In this document: positions 53,356-63,701 of the stretch, in pieces
How positions within the stretch are numbered: position 1 is the first letter of the stretch
Layout of the letters: every line of letters starts with the position of its first letter
NCBI RefSeq assembly: GCF_003428875.1
Contig: NZ_QQRS01000001.1
Coordinates: forward strand, 1 to 64,000
Source: Planomicrobium okeanokoites
Lineage (GTDB): Bacteria; Bacillota; Bacilli; Bacillales_A; Planococcaceae
Direction: 5' to 3'
DNA length: 64,000 bases
Notes under the pieces: generated by a model
Database searches by the model: none
What the model saw: the letters and a program-made list of their open reading frames with translations, nothing else
What the model was told of the DNA's origin: nothing
Translations under genes and position numbers: made by a program

Positions 53356-54357
53356 ATGACCGTAACGATTTATGATGTGGCAAGGGAAGCGAACGTTTCC
53401 ATGGCAACCGTTTCACGTGTAGTTAATGGGAACCAGAACGTTAAACCGGCTACAAGAAAAAAAGTATTGAAAGTAATTGAAGAATTAGGCTATCGCCCGA
53501 ATGCAGTAGCACGGGGACTAGCTAGCAAGAAGACCACTACGGTCGGTGTCATCATCCCGGATATATCGAACAGCACCTATGCGGAACTGGCTAGAGGCAT
53601 TGAAGATATAGCCACGATGTACAGATATAATATTATCCTTTCCAATTCAGACCAAAATGAAAACAAGGAATTACAGCTGCTTGAAACAATGCTCGGCAAA
53701 CAAGTGGATGGAATTGTGTTCATGAGTGATGTCATCACACCTGAATTGCTGCATGAGCTGGAACGGTCTCCTACTCCGATTGTATTGGCCGGATCAATTG
53801 AAGAGACAGGCAAAATCGCTTCCGTTAATATCGATTATTACGGAGCGGCTTATGAAGCTGTTAAGAAATTGATCGACAATGGACATAAGAGCATCGCTTT
53901 TGTATCGGGTCCTTTAACCTCTAAGATAAACAGGGATTATAAGATGAAGGCATACCGGGAAGCGCTGGAAGACGCCAAAATCGAATTTAAATCCGAATTA
54001 GTGGTCGAATGCAATAATTCGTACGATGAAGGAATCGAAGCGGTGAAAGAACTGAGACCTCACAAACCGACAGCTTATTTCGTCAGCAATGATGAGATGT
54101 CGATTGGTGTAATTCACCAGGTGGAGGAAGAAGGACAAAAGATTCCTGAAGAAGTCGAGATCATAAGTTACGAGAATTCCAAACTGGCGCGTATGGCACG
54201 CCCGATGCTGAGTTCTGTGGCGTTGCCTTTATACGATATCGGAGCAGTTTCCATGCGGTTATTGACGAAGTATATGAATAAAGAAGAAATTGATGAGAAC
54301 CAGGTTATTCTTCCATATCGTATTGAAGAACGCCAATCAACTAAAAATGATGGTTGA
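53356..54357 (+). CDS. ccpA: catabolite control protein A
   Basis: LacI-family master regulator of carbon catabolite control, which binds cre sites with HPr-Ser46-P. The 333-residue protein opens [26 protein letters not shown], the standard HTH plus hinge, with [15 protein letters not shown], followed by a periplasmic-binding-type core. ATG 53356 follows GAAGAGGG. It lies between aroA and acuCBA, exactly the order of B. subtilis. A perfect cre lies 2.6 kb away at acuA-acsA. Confidence 0.95.
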   Translation: MTVTIYDVAREANVSMATVSRVVNGNQNVKPATRKKVLKVIEELGYRPNAVARGLASKKTTTVGVIIPDISNSTYAELARGIEDIATMYRYNIILSNSDQNENKELQLLETMLGKQVDGIVFMSDVITPELLHELERSPTPIVLAGSIEETGKIASVNIDYYGAAYEAVKKLIDNGHKSIAFVSGPLTSKINRDYKMKAYREALEDAKIEFKSELVVECNNSYDEGIEAVKELRPHKPTAYFVSNDEMSIGVIHQVEEEGQKIPEEVEIISYENSKLARMARPMLSSVALPLYDIGAVSMRLLTKYMNKEEIDENQVILPYRIEERQSTKNDG

Positions 54358-54371
54358 TGGTTTTTCCATAA

Positions 54372-54416
54372 AAATAAAAGCTGCAGGGGAAGTTAATTCC
54401 GCTGCAGCTTTTTGAT
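54372..54416. terminator. bidirectional terminator between ccpA and acuC
   Basis: AAAGCTGCAG with GGAA pairs with TTCC and CTGCAGCTTT, flanked by A and T runs. Confidence 0.88.
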
Positions 54417-54419
54417 TTA

Positions 54420-55610
54420 TCATAAATTTTTCTGAGTATGCCGGATAATGTATAGAGCTTTTTCCAGCATCTGATGATTTTTTTCAGTGATTTCCTCTTT
54501 ACGCGGAATCGGATCATACATATTCTCAGGATCCTCCCAGGTCTTGATGAGCGGGACAGGTGACTCCGTCTGCCATTTATCCAGCCATTTTTGCGGTAAA
54601 TTGCCGGTTGGAAGAGGTATATCATTCATTTCCATCCACAAATATGACCATGCGCGAGGAACTACTCGCCAGATGTCATAACCGCCGCCGCCCACAGCGA
54701 TCCATTTGCCATCGCAATATTCGTGGGCCAGTTCATGAGCAATTTTAGGGATCTCCTTATAGATTTCCATCGTCCCGTATAAATGAGTCAACGGGTCCAG
54801 GTAATGTGCGTCTGCGCCATTTTGGGAAAGAATCACATCAGGTTTAAAATGTTCGACGATTTCACGCATGGCTGTACGATAAATTTCCAAAAACGATTCG
54901 TCTTCCGTGAATGCATCTATTGGAAAATTGAAGGAAGTGCCATATCCTTGGCCGTTGCCGCGTTCGTTGATATTTCCTGTGCCTGGGAACAGATATCGTC
55001 CAGTTTCGTGTATCGATACGGTGCAAACATCAGGGTCATCGTAGAAGGACCACTGGACGCCATCGCCATGATGGGCGTCTGTATCGATATAAAGCACACG
55101 CGCTCCGTATTTCTTTTTAAGGTAATTGATGGCAACAGAACTGTCGTTATAAATACAGAAACCGGAAGCTTTTCCACGGAAACCGTGATGAAGGCCGCCG
55201 CCAAGATTAAGGGCATGTTGGGCTTTGCCTTCCATGACATAATCTACAGCTGTCAAAGTTCCACCTACCAGCCGGGCGCTGGCTTCATGCATATTTTCAA
55301 AAATCGGGGTGTCTTCCGTACCGATCCCGTAACTTTCACCGGCTTCTGAAGAAATTTCCCCATTGCTGGCCTTTTTAACAATGTCGATATAACGCTGATC
55401 GTGCGCCAACAGTAATTCTTCGTCTGAAGCAATACGGGCGGGAACGATAAGGTCTTCTGAAAGCGCATTCATTTCGCGCAGCAGATCGATTGTCAAAACG
55501 AGCCGTTTCTGATTGAATGGGTGGGTTTCCGAGAACTTATAGCCCAGTTGGTCTTCAGAATAAATGAAAACGGCATGTTTTATTCGTTTATTTGCGGCAT
55601 GTTTGGCCAT
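54420..55610 (-). CDS. acuC: acetoin utilisation protein AcuC (class I deacetylase)
   Basis: Zinc deacetylase of the histone deacetylase family. The zinc and charge-relay residues are present: H141-H142, D176-x-D178-x-H180 in DTDAHHGDGVQ, and GGGGYD near 302. In B. subtilis AcuC removes the acetyl group that AcuA places on acetyl-CoA synthetase. The 396-residue frame starts at ATG 55610, inside the end of acuB (31-base overlap). Confidence 0.93.
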   Translation of the reverse strand: MAKHAANKRIKHAVFIYSEDQLGYKFSETHPFNQKRLVLTIDLLREMNALSEDLIVPARIASDEELLLAHDQRYIDIVKKASNGEISSEAGESYGIGTEDTPIFENMHEASARLVGGTLTAVDYVMEGKAQHALNLGGGLHHGFRGKASGFCIYNDSSVAINYLKKKYGARVLYIDTDAHHGDGVQWSFYDDPDVCTVSIHETGRYLFPGTGNINERGNGQGYGTSFNFPIDAFTEDESFLEIYRTAMREIVEHFKPDVILSQNGADAHYLDPLTHLYGTMEIYKEIPKIAHELAHEYCDGKWIAVGGGGYDIWRVVPRAWSYLWMEMNDIPLPTGNLPQKWLDKWQTESPVPLIKTWEDPENMYDPIPRKEEITEKNHQMLEKALYIIRHTQKNL

Positions 55611-56224
55611 AAGACATCAAAACCTTCTTTACGTAAGTCGTTAATGAGCGCCAGGGGATTCATGGTTTGTACCCGGAAGACGAGGATTTTGTTTTCTTTC
55701 TTTTCTCTATCGGGATAAACAAGCACACTGAGCACATTGATATTATGCTGGTAAAACACTTTTGATACTTCGAGCAGCACACCGGAGCGATCCGCCACAC
55801 GGACTTCGATTTGGGATCCCGGCTGATGGGTGCCGGTCAATTCGATGAAAGTATACAACAGATCCGTTTCAGTTATGAATCCGGCAAGTTTACCTCCGCT
55901 GACCACCGGCAAGCAGCCGATCTGCTGTTCGTAGAAGACCATCGCTATTTCTTCCACAGAATCCATTGGATGGGCGATTACTGGATCTGAAGTCATGATT
56001 TCCCGGACAGTTTTCTTGTAGGGATCTCCTTTGGGAGATACTGTGAAGCGGGAAGGGAGAGCGTCTTTCAAATCGCGATCGGAAACGACACCGACGACTT
56101 TTCCGTCTTCAACAACAGGTGCATGGCGAATCCTTTCTTTTTCAAATAGATCGATGACATTCTGTACAGTCTGATCAGGGTTCAACGAATGGACTTCGGT
56201 TTTCATTATTTCTTCCAACAGCAT
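55580..56224 (-). CDS. acuB: acetoin utilisation protein AcuB (CBS-ACT domains)
   Basis: A 214-residue protein with two CBS domains (about 1-60 and 75-130) and a C-terminal ACT domain (about 140-210), a layout for sensing adenylates and small ligands. Its role in the acu system is not known. GGGGTG precedes the ATG. It sits between acuA and acuC and overlaps acuC by 31 bases. Confidence 0.92.
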   Translation of the reverse strand: MLLEEIMKTEVHSLNPDQTVQNVIDLFEKERIRHAPVVEDGKVVGVVSDRDLKDALPSRFTVSPKGDPYKKTVREIMTSDPVIAHPMDSVEEIAMVFYEQQIGCLPVVSGGKLAGFITETDLLYTFIELTGTHQPGSQIEVRVADRSGVLLEVSKVFYQHNINVLSVLVYPDREKKENKILVFRVQTMNPLALINDLRKEGFDVLWPNMPQINE

Positions 56225-56243
56225 TTACAACACCCCTTAATGG

Positions 56244-56876
56244 TTAATACATGTATCTGTGCTTGAAACGTAATTGATCGAACTTTTGAACGGACTCCCG
56301 GTCAACCCGTTTGCCGATTTTCGCCATCAGGCAATTTGCCGGGTGGGAGCTTATTTCAGGTTCATCTGTCGCGTAATATTCAAGACCGCCGGCCTGCATC
56401 ATTTTTTCCATGATTTTACGGTACTCCCAGACATTAAGCCCTGTTCCTTTCAGATCCCAATGCCAATAATATTCTGTGGTGATGACTATGAAATCTTCGA
56501 AAGCATCATCCATCATGGACGTTTTCAGCAAGGCTTTACCAACGCCGCTGCCTCTGAATTTTGGAATCACTTCAATCGCGCCGAGTTCTATCAGGTTTTC
56601 CATATTGCCTTCTGACCACCGTTCGAGTGGATCAGGGTATAAGAACGTGACATAGCCGACGATCGTATTGTTATCACGGGCAATGAGTATGCGGCCTTCC
56701 GGCAAATCAGCAATTCCTATTACAGCTTCGTGCTGTTGTTTAGCTGGTCGGAATGCGATCAAATCTTCATGGAAATCCAATGATTTCAATTCACTCGAGG
56801 GAATCGGGCCCTCTACAATGATTCTTCCGTGTTTCGTTTTCAATTCCATCGCGTTGTAAGTTTTCTTATGTTCCAT
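56244..56876 (-). CDS. acuA: protein acetyltransferase AcuA (GNAT)
   Basis: GNAT acetyltransferase that acetylates the catalytic Lys of acetyl-CoA synthetase and switches it off. The acetyl-CoA motif is IPKFRGSGVGKALL. ATG 56876 gives 210 residues, the usual size, with AGGCGG seven bases upstream; ATG 56879 is adjacent. First gene of acuABC and divergent from its target acsA. Confidence 0.92.
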   Translation of the reverse strand: MEHKKTYNAMELKTKHGRIIVEGPIPSSELKSLDFHEDLIAFRPAKQQHEAVIGIADLPEGRILIARDNNTIVGYVTFLYPDPLERWSEGNMENLIELGAIEVIPKFRGSGVGKALLKTSMMDDAFEDFIVITTEYYWHWDLKGTGLNVWEYRKIMEKMMQAGGLEYYATDEPEISSHPANCLMAKIGKRVDRESVQKFDQLRFKHRYMY

Positions 56877-56909
56877 CATTTCACCGCCTGTAAGTTTGCA
56901 ATTAGCTTC

Positions 56910-56939
56910 ATTATACATGAAAGAAAGAGTGCTTGGCTA
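56910..56939 (-). promoter_or_regulatory. probable promoter of acuABC
   Basis: Minus strand TAGCCA (56939-56934), 18 bases, TATAAT (56915-56910). Confidence 0.6.
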
Positions 56940-56946
56940 ATCAGTT

Positions 56947-56960
56947 TGTAAGCGCTATCT
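56947..56960 (+). promoter_or_regulatory. cre site between acuA and acsA
   Basis: TGTAAGCGCTATCT fits the CcpA consensus TGWAARCGYTWNCW at all 14 positions. It lies just upstream of the acuA -35 box and about 36 bases before the putative acsA -35 box, so CcpA could act on both divergent units. acsA and acuABC are CcpA targets in B. subtilis. Confidence 0.85.
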
Positions 56961-56982
56961 ATTTTTTAAATAGTTAAAAAAG

Positions 56983-57013
56983 TTGGCAATATTCGGCGGA
57001 GCTGATGTAGAAT
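56983..57013 (+). promoter_or_regulatory. possible promoter of acsA
   Basis: TTGGCA (56983-56988), 19 bases, TAGAAT (57008-57013). The spacing is longer than optimal, so this is tentative. Confidence 0.45.
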
Positions 57014-57046
57014 GAAAAAGAGATAAGAATAGAAAGGATGATTTGG

Positions 57047-58765
57047 ATGAAAGTGGAAGCATTACCTGCAGTACCTGGAAATTCCAACCTACATAATTAC
57101 GACGAAATTGCTTCTGATTTTAACTGGAAAGAAGCCGAGAAAGCATTCACCTGGCATGAAACCGGGAAAGTCAATATGGCGCATGAAGCTATTGACCGCC
57201 ACGCTGAATCCGATAGAAAAAATAAGGTTGCTCTTTATTATAAGGACCAGCACAGAAATGAATCATACACGTTTTATGAGATGAAACGCATGACCAACCG
57301 TGCTGCAAATTTGCTGAAATCCCATTCTGATCTTGAAAAGGGAGATCGGCTGTTCATCTTCATGCCTCGATCTCCTGAATTGTATTTCACTATGTTCGGT
57401 GCATTGAAGATGGGGTTGATTGTCGGTCCGCTTTTTGAAGCGTTTATGGAAGGCGCGATTTATGACAGGCTGGATGACAGTGATGCAAAAGCGATCATTA
57501 CAACACCAGAACTTGTTTCACGCGTGCCATTCGATAAATTGCCTAACTTGAAAACAGTTTTCCTTGTAGGGGAAGGTATCGAAGAGAATAATCATACAGT
57601 CGATGTTATGAAGTATTTACAGAATTGTTCAGACCGATTTGAAGTGGAATGGCTGGACAAGGAAGATGGGCTGGTCCTGCATTATACTTCGGGCTCGACC
57701 GGCAAACCTAAAGGAGTTTTGCATGCCCAGTATGCAATGGTGCAGCATCTCCAGACTGCCAGATGGGTGCTCGATTTCAATGAACAGGATATCTATTGGT
57801 GTACAGCCGATCCAGGCTGGGTGACAGGAACTTCCTATGGTGTATTTGCGCCTTGGCTCAATGGAACGACTACAGTGATTATCGGCGGGCGGTTTTCACC
57901 GGAAGGCTGGTATCAAGCCATCGAAGACTACGGAGTAACAGTCTGGTACAGTGCGCCGACGGCTTTCCGTATGCTGATGGGAGCGGGGGATGCGCTGGTC
58001 AAAGAATATAATTTATCAACTTTGCGCCATGTCCTTTCTGTAGGTGAACCTTTAAATCCTGAAGTGATCAGATGGGGAGCTCAAGTATTCGAACGCCGCA
58101 TCCATGACACGTGGTGGATGACGGAAACCGGAGCACAGGTCATCTGTAATTATCCTTCACTGGCTATAAAGCCTGGTTCCATGGGTAAACCGGTCCCTGG
58201 CATTAAAGTTGCAATAGTCGATGACCAGGGCAATGAACTGCCGGCGAATCAAATGGGCAACTTGGCGATTGAAAAAGGCTGGCCATCAATGATGCGTCAA
58301 ATATGGAATAACCCTGAGAAGTATGATTCTTATTTCTTGAAAGATAAATGGTATGTATCAGGGGATTCAGCTTATAAAGATGAAGAAGGATATTATTGGT
58401 TCCAGGGACGGGTTGATGATGTCATCATGACTTCTGGTGAACGGGTAGGTCCGTTTGAAGTTGAAAGCAAACTTTTGGAGCACCCTGCAGTAGCAGAAGC
58501 CGGGGTTATCGGGAAACCGGATCCGGTCCGTGGTGAAATCATAAAAGCGTTCGTCGCTCTAGTGGAAGGCTATGAACCTTCAGAAGAATTGATCCAGGAT
58601 ATTCAACAATTTGTGAAAAAAGGTTTAGCTGCCCATGCAGCGCCGAGGGAAATCGAATTCAAAGATAAGCTTCCTAAAACTCGAAGCGGTAAGATCATGC
58701 GCCGTGTCCTCAAAGCCTGGGAACTCGATTTACCGACAGGCGACTTATCGACAATGGAAGATTAA
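57047..58765 (+). CDS. acsA: acetyl-CoA synthetase
   Basis: Activates acetate to acetyl-CoA through acetyl-AMP. The 572-residue protein has YTSGSTGKPKG (213-223), TWWMTETGAQ, YVSGDSAYKDEEGY and the catalytic Lys549 in TRSGKIMRR, the residue that AcuA acetylates. The ATG at 57047 follows GAAAGGA. It is divergent from acuABC with a shared cre. Confidence 0.95.
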   Translation: MKVEALPAVPGNSNLHNYDEIASDFNWKEAEKAFTWHETGKVNMAHEAIDRHAESDRKNKVALYYKDQHRNESYTFYEMKRMTNRAANLLKSHSDLEKGDRLFIFMPRSPELYFTMFGALKMGLIVGPLFEAFMEGAIYDRLDDSDAKAIITTPELVSRVPFDKLPNLKTVFLVGEGIEENNHTVDVMKYLQNCSDRFEVEWLDKEDGLVLHYTSGSTGKPKGVLHAQYAMVQHLQTARWVLDFNEQDIYWCTADPGWVTGTSYGVFAPWLNGTTTVIIGGRFSPEGWYQAIEDYGVTVWYSAPTAFRMLMGAGDALVKEYNLSTLRHVLSVGEPLNPEVIRWGAQVFERRIHDTWWMTETGAQVICNYPSLAIKPGSMGKPVPGIKVAIVDDQGNELPANQMGNLAIEKGWPSMMRQIWNNPEKYDSYFLKDKWYVSGDSAYKDEEGYYWFQGRVDDVIMTSGERVGPFEVESKLLEHPAVAEAGVIGKPDPVRGEIIKAFVALVEGYEPSEELIQDIQQFVKKGLAAHAAPREIEFKDKLPKTRSGKIMRRVLKAWELDLPTGDLSTMED

Positions 58766-58774
58766 TGACAAAAG

Positions 58775-58812
58775 AGAAAAACGCAGCGGAAATTCATCCG
58801 CTGCGTTTTTCA
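58775..58812 (+). terminator. terminator of acsA
   Basis: AAAACGCAGCGGA pairs with TCCGCTGCGTTTT, followed by a T run. Confidence 0.92.
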
Positions 58813-58819
58813 TTTGCAA

Positions 58820-58864
58820 TTAAAAGAGCCAGGCCAGTTTTAAAACACTGGCCTGGCTCTTAAG
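58820..58864 (-). terminator. terminator of the PBP gene
   Basis: AAGAGCCAGGCCAG pairs with CTGGCCTGGCTCTT right after the stop on the minus strand, followed by TTTTAATT. Confidence 0.85.
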
Positions 58865-58869
58865 CATTA

Positions 58870-61800
58870 TTATGCTGCATCATCTGTGTCTTCCGGTTCT
58901 TCCGGTTCCTCAGGTGGATCAATCGGTTCATCCGGTGGGTCTGTCGGTTCCAGCGGTTCTTCCGGTTCTTCTGGTTCTTCCGGTTCCTCCGGTTCAGCTG
59001 GAGGATCGGCTGGCTCTTCCGGTTCTTCAGGCTCATCCGGCTCAGTAGCAGGTGGAGTCGAAGGTGGTGGAGCCGGCGTATCACTCGGCTCTTCTTTTTC
59101 CGGTTCCGGCGCTTCTATCGATACGGCATTGGAGTTGGAAGACTCTCTGCCTGTGATATCAACTGCGACTACGTAATAGCTGCCAGGGCCTGGAACTGTA
59201 AATGAGTTGCTTTCGGCTTCAGAAATGGTGGCTACCTTCGAATTTGCACCGCCGGTATTTCTATAAACCCGATAGCCGATAACATCATTTGAAGATGAAT
59301 TACTCCAGCTGAGCGATCTGCCGTCAAGAGTTGCCTGAACTCCTGATGGCGCTGCATCGTCCGCATCAAAGCTCGTTGATGAAACAACGTTCGAGAATCG
59401 GGAATCCGATGGGAACAGCTTGCTGGCATCTCCGCCGAACGGTGCAAGAATGCGGTCGATAAAGTCTTCAGAGACTCCAACACCACCGCCTGAAACGAAT
59501 TCTGCAGGCGTCGAGGAAAGAGCAGCGTAGCGTTTACCATCGATTGTCGTATATTTCCCGGTTGTCAGGCTGTCATCCGCTTTGCTCGGTACCATGACAT
59601 TGGCATTGAATAAATCAGACCGGACAAGTTCTCCGGAACAGCCGTCACTTGGTGCAAGACCCGAAATACCGCAGAAAGAACGGCTAACTACACCTTCAGG
59701 TGCTTTAAAGGTTTCCTGGGTTCCAAAGAACTCAGGGTTAACATCGTATGAGGCATTCATTAATGAGGCCCATACTTGGTTAACACGTGTTGATGGCTGC
59801 AAATTGCTGTTGCGCATGATATCCAGGGAACTTCTCTCCTGATCATACCCAAGCCATACGCTCATTGTAACGTTCGGATTATAGCCGACGAGCCAAACGT
59901 CACGTGTTTCTTGGGAAGTACCGGTCTTTCCGGCAAAATCGGAACTGAATTTCAAAAGATTATTTGCACGGTTTGCAGTGCCTCGAGCACCGTCGAACAC
60001 GTCGCGCATCATATCTGTAATGACGTATGAGGTTTGCGGTGTATAGACTTCTTTAGTCTCGACTTTATGCTCATAAACGATATTGCCTTCCGCATCTTCA
60101 ATGCGGTCGATCATGGATGCCTTGGCAAAAGTTCCGCCATTCGCAAATGTTGCATAAGCATTGGCAAGTTCTTCAGTTGTTGCTTCGACACCTGCTCCTA
60201 GTGCAGCACTGAGAATAGCATTATCTGATTCTTCAACTGCGGATAACCCATTTTGCAATAAGTAGTTTATAGGCATCTGATTTTGGATTTGTGCGAAAAG
60301 ACGCACTGCAGGCAAGTTCTGGGATTGGGCCAAAGCGTCCCGAGCAGGCATGATTCCTTGCTCACTTGTAGCTGTAAAGTTGCTCGGACTCCAAATTTTG
60401 CCGCCGTTATCCACCATTTCAAACTTCACATCGACCACCGGACTGCCGGCGCCAATTTTGCCGAACTCGATTGCCGGGGCATAAACCAGCAACGGTTTAG
60501 CTGTAGATCCGATTGAGCGGTAAGCTTGTGTGGCATAGTTGAAATTGGAGATTTCATGGTCGCGGCCACCTACAAAGCTTAAAATCCGGCCAGTATCATT
60601 TTCAATTGTAGTGGATCCGACTTGGACCGGCATCGGCACTTCTTCTTCCTGGCCTTCCTGATTGACGATCGTCTTTGTTAAAGTAGGTCCATAAGATTCA
60701 TATGCATCTTTAGCTTTTTGCTGTGCATCGAAAAGGTCTTTTTCAATACTTGAATGGATACGATAGCCCCTTGCGCGAACGGCACGGTCAGCTAATATCT
60801 CATATTCTTCAAATAATTTATCGTTTTCTTCTAATGTAGCAGGGTCAATTCCAGCTTCTTCAGCCAGAATATCCATTACAATGCGGGTTGCCCGCTTCTC
60901 AATTTCAACCGTTATATGAGGATATCTTTCATAAGAACGGGTTTCATCTGTTCTGAAGTCTTTTGCAATATCGTAGGCCAGTGCTTCATTATATTCCTGT
61001 TCTGTAATATATTCGGTTTCAAGCATCCTGAATAATACGGTTTTCATCCGATCAATGCCGAACTCCAAATACTCAGGCTCTTTTAATCCGCCATCAGAGG
61101 AATACGGTGTATAGCGGAATGGGGCTTTCGGAATCCCGGCAATGAATGCTGCCTGCGGCAAATTCAATTCACTCGCATTCACATTGAATATTCCGTTAGC
61201 CGCCGTTTCGATCCCTGCAATGTTCGTGCCAGCAGAGTTTCTGCCATAAGGAATGATATTCAGATAAGCTTCCATGATTTCTTCTTTGGTCATGAATTTC
61301 TCAAGGCGCATTGCCAAAAGGATTTCTTTAGCTTTACGCTCATATGAAACTTCGTTCGTCAAAATCTGGTTCTTAATCAATTGTTGGGTCAGCGTCGAGC
61401 CGCCAGTCTGGTTGTCTGCATTCGAGACATCCTGGAACAAGCCGCGGAAAATCGCTTTGGGCACGATGCCATCATGTTCATTGAAATATTCATCTTCTGT
61501 AGCCAGTACCGCATTTATTGCATAATCAGAAACCTCATCGAGATTTGTTTCCTCCCGCTCAAGATCGGTTCGCAGTTTACCCAGGTACTGGTCATCCGCA
61601 AAGAATATTTCTGAAGTTTCCTCGTAGGCATAAACTTCGCCCCGCATTTCGCTTTCGGTGCGGAGTTTTTCTTCATCGACAAGAGAAGCGAAATATCCAG
61701 CTCCTACGGATGCGGCAAATACACCGCCGACAACCAGGATGATCGCCAATAAAATGGCCAAGTTCCAAAAAACACCTGTTGTGATATTCAATCCTCTAGC

Positions 61801-61872
61801 CCATTTTGTCGAACTCCATTTATGGTATGTGTCTTCAGATTTCTGCTGCCAGTATTTTAATCGTTCGCGCAC
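58870..61872 (-). CDS. class A penicillin-binding protein (PBP1A family) with FN3 and Pro/Glu tail
   Basis: Bifunctional peptidoglycan polymerase and cross-linker of 1000 residues. A membrane anchor lies at about 33-60. The GT51 domain has catalytic Glu126 in ATEDEYF and GGSTLTQQL (157-165). The transpeptidase has S456-T-A-K459, SQN and K649-T-G-T-S. A fibronectin type III-like domain follows (about 840-925), then a tail of repeated PEEPEEP units to the end. The start is GTG 61872 after GGGGGT. It lies between acsA and tyrS. Confidence 0.92.
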   Translation of the reverse strand: MRERLKYWQQKSEDTYHKWSSTKWARGLNITTGVFWNLAILLAIILVVGGVFAASVGAGYFASLVDEEKLRTESEMRGEVYAYEETSEIFFADDQYLGKLRTDLEREETNLDEVSDYAINAVLATEDEYFNEHDGIVPKAIFRGLFQDVSNADNQTGGSTLTQQLIKNQILTNEVSYERKAKEILLAMRLEKFMTKEEIMEAYLNIIPYGRNSAGTNIAGIETAANGIFNVNASELNLPQAAFIAGIPKAPFRYTPYSSDGGLKEPEYLEFGIDRMKTVLFRMLETEYITEQEYNEALAYDIAKDFRTDETRSYERYPHITVEIEKRATRIVMDILAEEAGIDPATLEENDKLFEEYEILADRAVRARGYRIHSSIEKDLFDAQQKAKDAYESYGPTLTKTIVNQEGQEEEVPMPVQVGSTTIENDTGRILSFVGGRDHEISNFNYATQAYRSIGSTAKPLLVYAPAIEFGKIGAGSPVVDVKFEMVDNGGKIWSPSNFTATSEQGIMPARDALAQSQNLPAVRLFAQIQNQMPINYLLQNGLSAVEESDNAILSAALGAGVEATTEELANAYATFANGGTFAKASMIDRIEDAEGNIVYEHKVETKEVYTPQTSYVITDMMRDVFDGARGTANRANNLLKFSSDFAGKTGTSQETRDVWLVGYNPNVTMSVWLGYDQERSSLDIMRNSNLQPSTRVNQVWASLMNASYDVNPEFFGTQETFKAPEGVVSRSFCGISGLAPSDGCSGELVRSDLFNANVMVPSKADDSLTTGKYTTIDGKRYAALSSTPAEFVSGGGVGVSEDFIDRILAPFGGDASKLFPSDSRFSNVVSSTSFDADDAAPSGVQATLDGRSLSWSNSSSNDVIGYRVYRNTGGANSKVATISEAESNSFTVPGPGSYYVVAVDITGRESSNSNAVSIEAPEPEKEEPSDTPAPPPSTPPATEPDEPEEPEEPADPPAEPEEPEEPEEPEEPLEPTDPPDEPIDPPEEPEEPEDTDDAA

Positions 61873-61933
61873 ATTATCTACCCCCTAAAATCTTTTTATA
61901 TTATAGCATATTCTTATATAGTCCACTAAGTTA

Positions 61934-61961
61934 TTGACAATCTGTCATAATAAAGTACACT
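61934..61961 (+). promoter_or_regulatory. promoter of the tyrS leader
   Basis: TTGACA (61934-61939), 16 bases, TACACT (61956-61961), just before the T-box. Confidence 0.6.
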
Positions 61962-61967
61962 ACTAGT

Positions 61968-62194
61968 ATATTTCAATATTAAAACGATGAAGAACCCGAA
62001 GTAGGAACTGCGATTTTTCCAAGAGAGCCGGTGGTTGGTGCAAACCGGTAAAAACGCAGCGGCTGAATTACAGGTTTGGAGTTTTCGGCTGTGCCACGAT
62101 CGGCACAAAAGAGTGGAAGGAATCTATTCCTTCAAGCTGGGTGGTACCGCGCAATTGCGTCCCTGCATGTCTGACATGCAGGGGCTTTTTTATT
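61968..62194 (+). ncRNA. T-box leader of tyrS, UAC specifier
   Basis: Has the AGTA-containing GAAGTAGG, AGAGAGCCGGTGG / AAACCGG stem, a specifier TAC (Tyr) at 62069-62071, the T-box GGTGGTACCGCG (62140-62151) and a terminator CCCTGCATG / CATGCAGGG with T run (62160-62192). Uncharged tRNA-Tyr should turn on tyrS. Confidence 0.92.
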
Positions 62195-62276
62195 TGGTGC
62201 AATAAATACATCATACCAAAGCTTGTTTTTGGGGAATTCATCCTGCTGTCTATAGTAATAAAGTAATTGTACCTGA

Positions 62277-63557
<1,281 letters not shown>

Positions 63558-63623
63558 GTCCGACTCTGAACGAGATTCGATTCTTCTTAGGCGCTGCCTC
63601 TGCAGGGATTTATTGACAGTGAT

Positions 63624-63648
63624 GTTTAACACTTTGTCCAAGGGGTAA
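63624..63648 (+). promoter_or_regulatory. sigma-B-type promoter of the 17M-like gene
   Basis: GTTTAA (63624-63629), 13 bases, GGGTAA (63643-63648): an exact -35 consensus and a near-exact -10. It precedes a general-stress family gene. Confidence 0.75.
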
Positions 63649-63701
63649 CTTTGAAATGTGAGAGATTTTCTATTGACTTACAAATCTAAGGAGGCGTAAT
63701 A

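Noticed and set aside
54783-55349. 188-codon plus-strand open frame within acuC
   Set aside because: Antisense to the catalytic domain of AcuC and without a ribosome binding site.
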